The position numbers were made by a program, and so were the translations under genes. Below the pieces are notes generated by a model. It worked only from the letters and a program-made list of their open reading frames with translations, did no database searches and was not told the origin of the DNA. This document shows, piece after piece, positions 13,449-13,646 of a stretch of 13,646 nt of DNA (position 1 is the first letter of the stretch; each line of letters starts with the position of its first letter). This DNA comes from an uncultured Acidimicrobium sp. (GTDB lineage Bacteria > Actinomycetota > Acidimicrobiia > Acidimicrobiales > Ilumatobacteraceae). The stretch covers positions 1 to 13,646 of the forward strand of contig CAINTF010000023.1 of the NCBI GenBank assembly GCA_903853285.1, read 5' to 3'.

Positions 13449-13646
13449 TTAATTGCGTTTGCTGATTGCAACCTGAACGGCTTCTGGGTCGCGCGCAGTA
13501 CATCCACCCATTTCGGTAACAGGAACCGTGGTGTTCATAATGTTGGCAGCAATTGCAAGAAACGCCTGGGCTGCCGGACCAGTCGATGTCAACACGATTG
13601 GCTCACCAGTGTCTCCACCGTTAGCCACTGCCGCTTCAATTGGAAC
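13449..13646 (-). CDS. Mrp/NBP35 family ATPase, C-terminal end (partial)
   Basis: The last 65 codons of a minus-strand gene whose start lies beyond the right edge. The visible sequence begins VPIEAAVANGGDTGEPIVLT and continues STGPAAQAFLAIAANI, the pattern of the C-terminal part of Mrp/ApbC/NBP35 P-loop ATPases (VPL-PxxxxxxDxGxPxV ... S--A-AF--IA--I), which carry Fe-S clusters to target proteins. It ends MGGCTARDPEAVQVAISKRN then TAA (stop complement at 13449-13451). The P-loop and the CxxC motif cannot be seen, so the call rests on the tail alone; another MinD/ParA-type ATPase is possible. It converges on the Nudix gene with a 25-bp spacer. Confidence 0.7.
   Translation of the reverse strand, partial: VPIEAAVANGGDTGEPIVLTSTGPAAQAFLAIAANIMNTTVPVTEMGGCTARDPEAVQVAISKRN

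Noticed and set aside
1..13646. Mobile elements, CRISPR arrays, toxin-antitoxin or defence systems
   Set aside because: No transposase, integrase, spaced direct repeats, or toxin/antitoxin-like small gene pairs were seen; gene style is uniform across the window.

Overview
The window (13,646 bp, roughly half G+C) looks like a compact actinobacterial chromosome, most likely Acidimicrobiia (an Ilumatobacter-like or freshwater/marine relative). This is inferred from the style of the primary-type sigma factor (GRTIRLPVHAGD and LTRERIRQIEARAMSKLRHP motifs), the 7-TM BaxI_1/YccA protein with a long N-terminus, the NfeD-like protein and the frequent GTG starts. No sequence comparison could be run. 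Coding density is very high: the largest gene-free gap is about 149 bp (985-1133), so no stretch over 300 bp lacks a gene. No mobile element, phage gene, CRISPR array, tRNA or rRNA was seen.

Layout, left to right: rpoD-like sigma factor (-) divergent from a Bax-inhibitor-1/YccA membrane protein (+); a 59-aa cysteine-free DksA/TraR-like protein (-) converging on it; a cyclophilin peptidyl-prolyl isomerase (+) followed by a YcaQ/AlkX-type DNA glycosylase (+) and a class I glutamine-amidotransferase-fold hydrolase of the PuuD family (+); an MpaB/DUF2236 oxygenase-family protein (-) overlapping the hydrolase tail to tail; an AI-2E family permease (+); an orphan single-domain receiver (-); an NfeD-like membrane protein (+) overlapping an EamA/DMT permease (+); then selB and selA (-), an operon for selenocysteine insertion, divergent from a NUDT7/NUDT19-like Nudix hydrolase (+). 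The C-terminal end of an Mrp/NBP35-type ATPase (-) runs off the right edge.

Most of this is housekeeping or lightly studied accessory metabolism, not one pathway. The only clear functional unit is selA-selB; selC, selD and any selenoprotein gene must lie elsewhere. The most interesting signal is architectural. At eight gene starts a TANNNT hexamer (actinobacterial -10 consensus) ends 6-8 nt before the start codon and no Shine-Dalgarno sequence is present, which predicts leaderless mRNAs. Two other starts (the sigma factor and the NfeD-like gene) carry clear Shine-Dalgarno sequences. The same signal was used to revise the starts of selA and the receiver gene. Other points worth checking are the NfeD-like protein lacking the expected catalytic serine, the zinc-finger-less DksA-like protein, and the selA/Nudix divergent promoter, in which the two predicted -10 boxes overlap.
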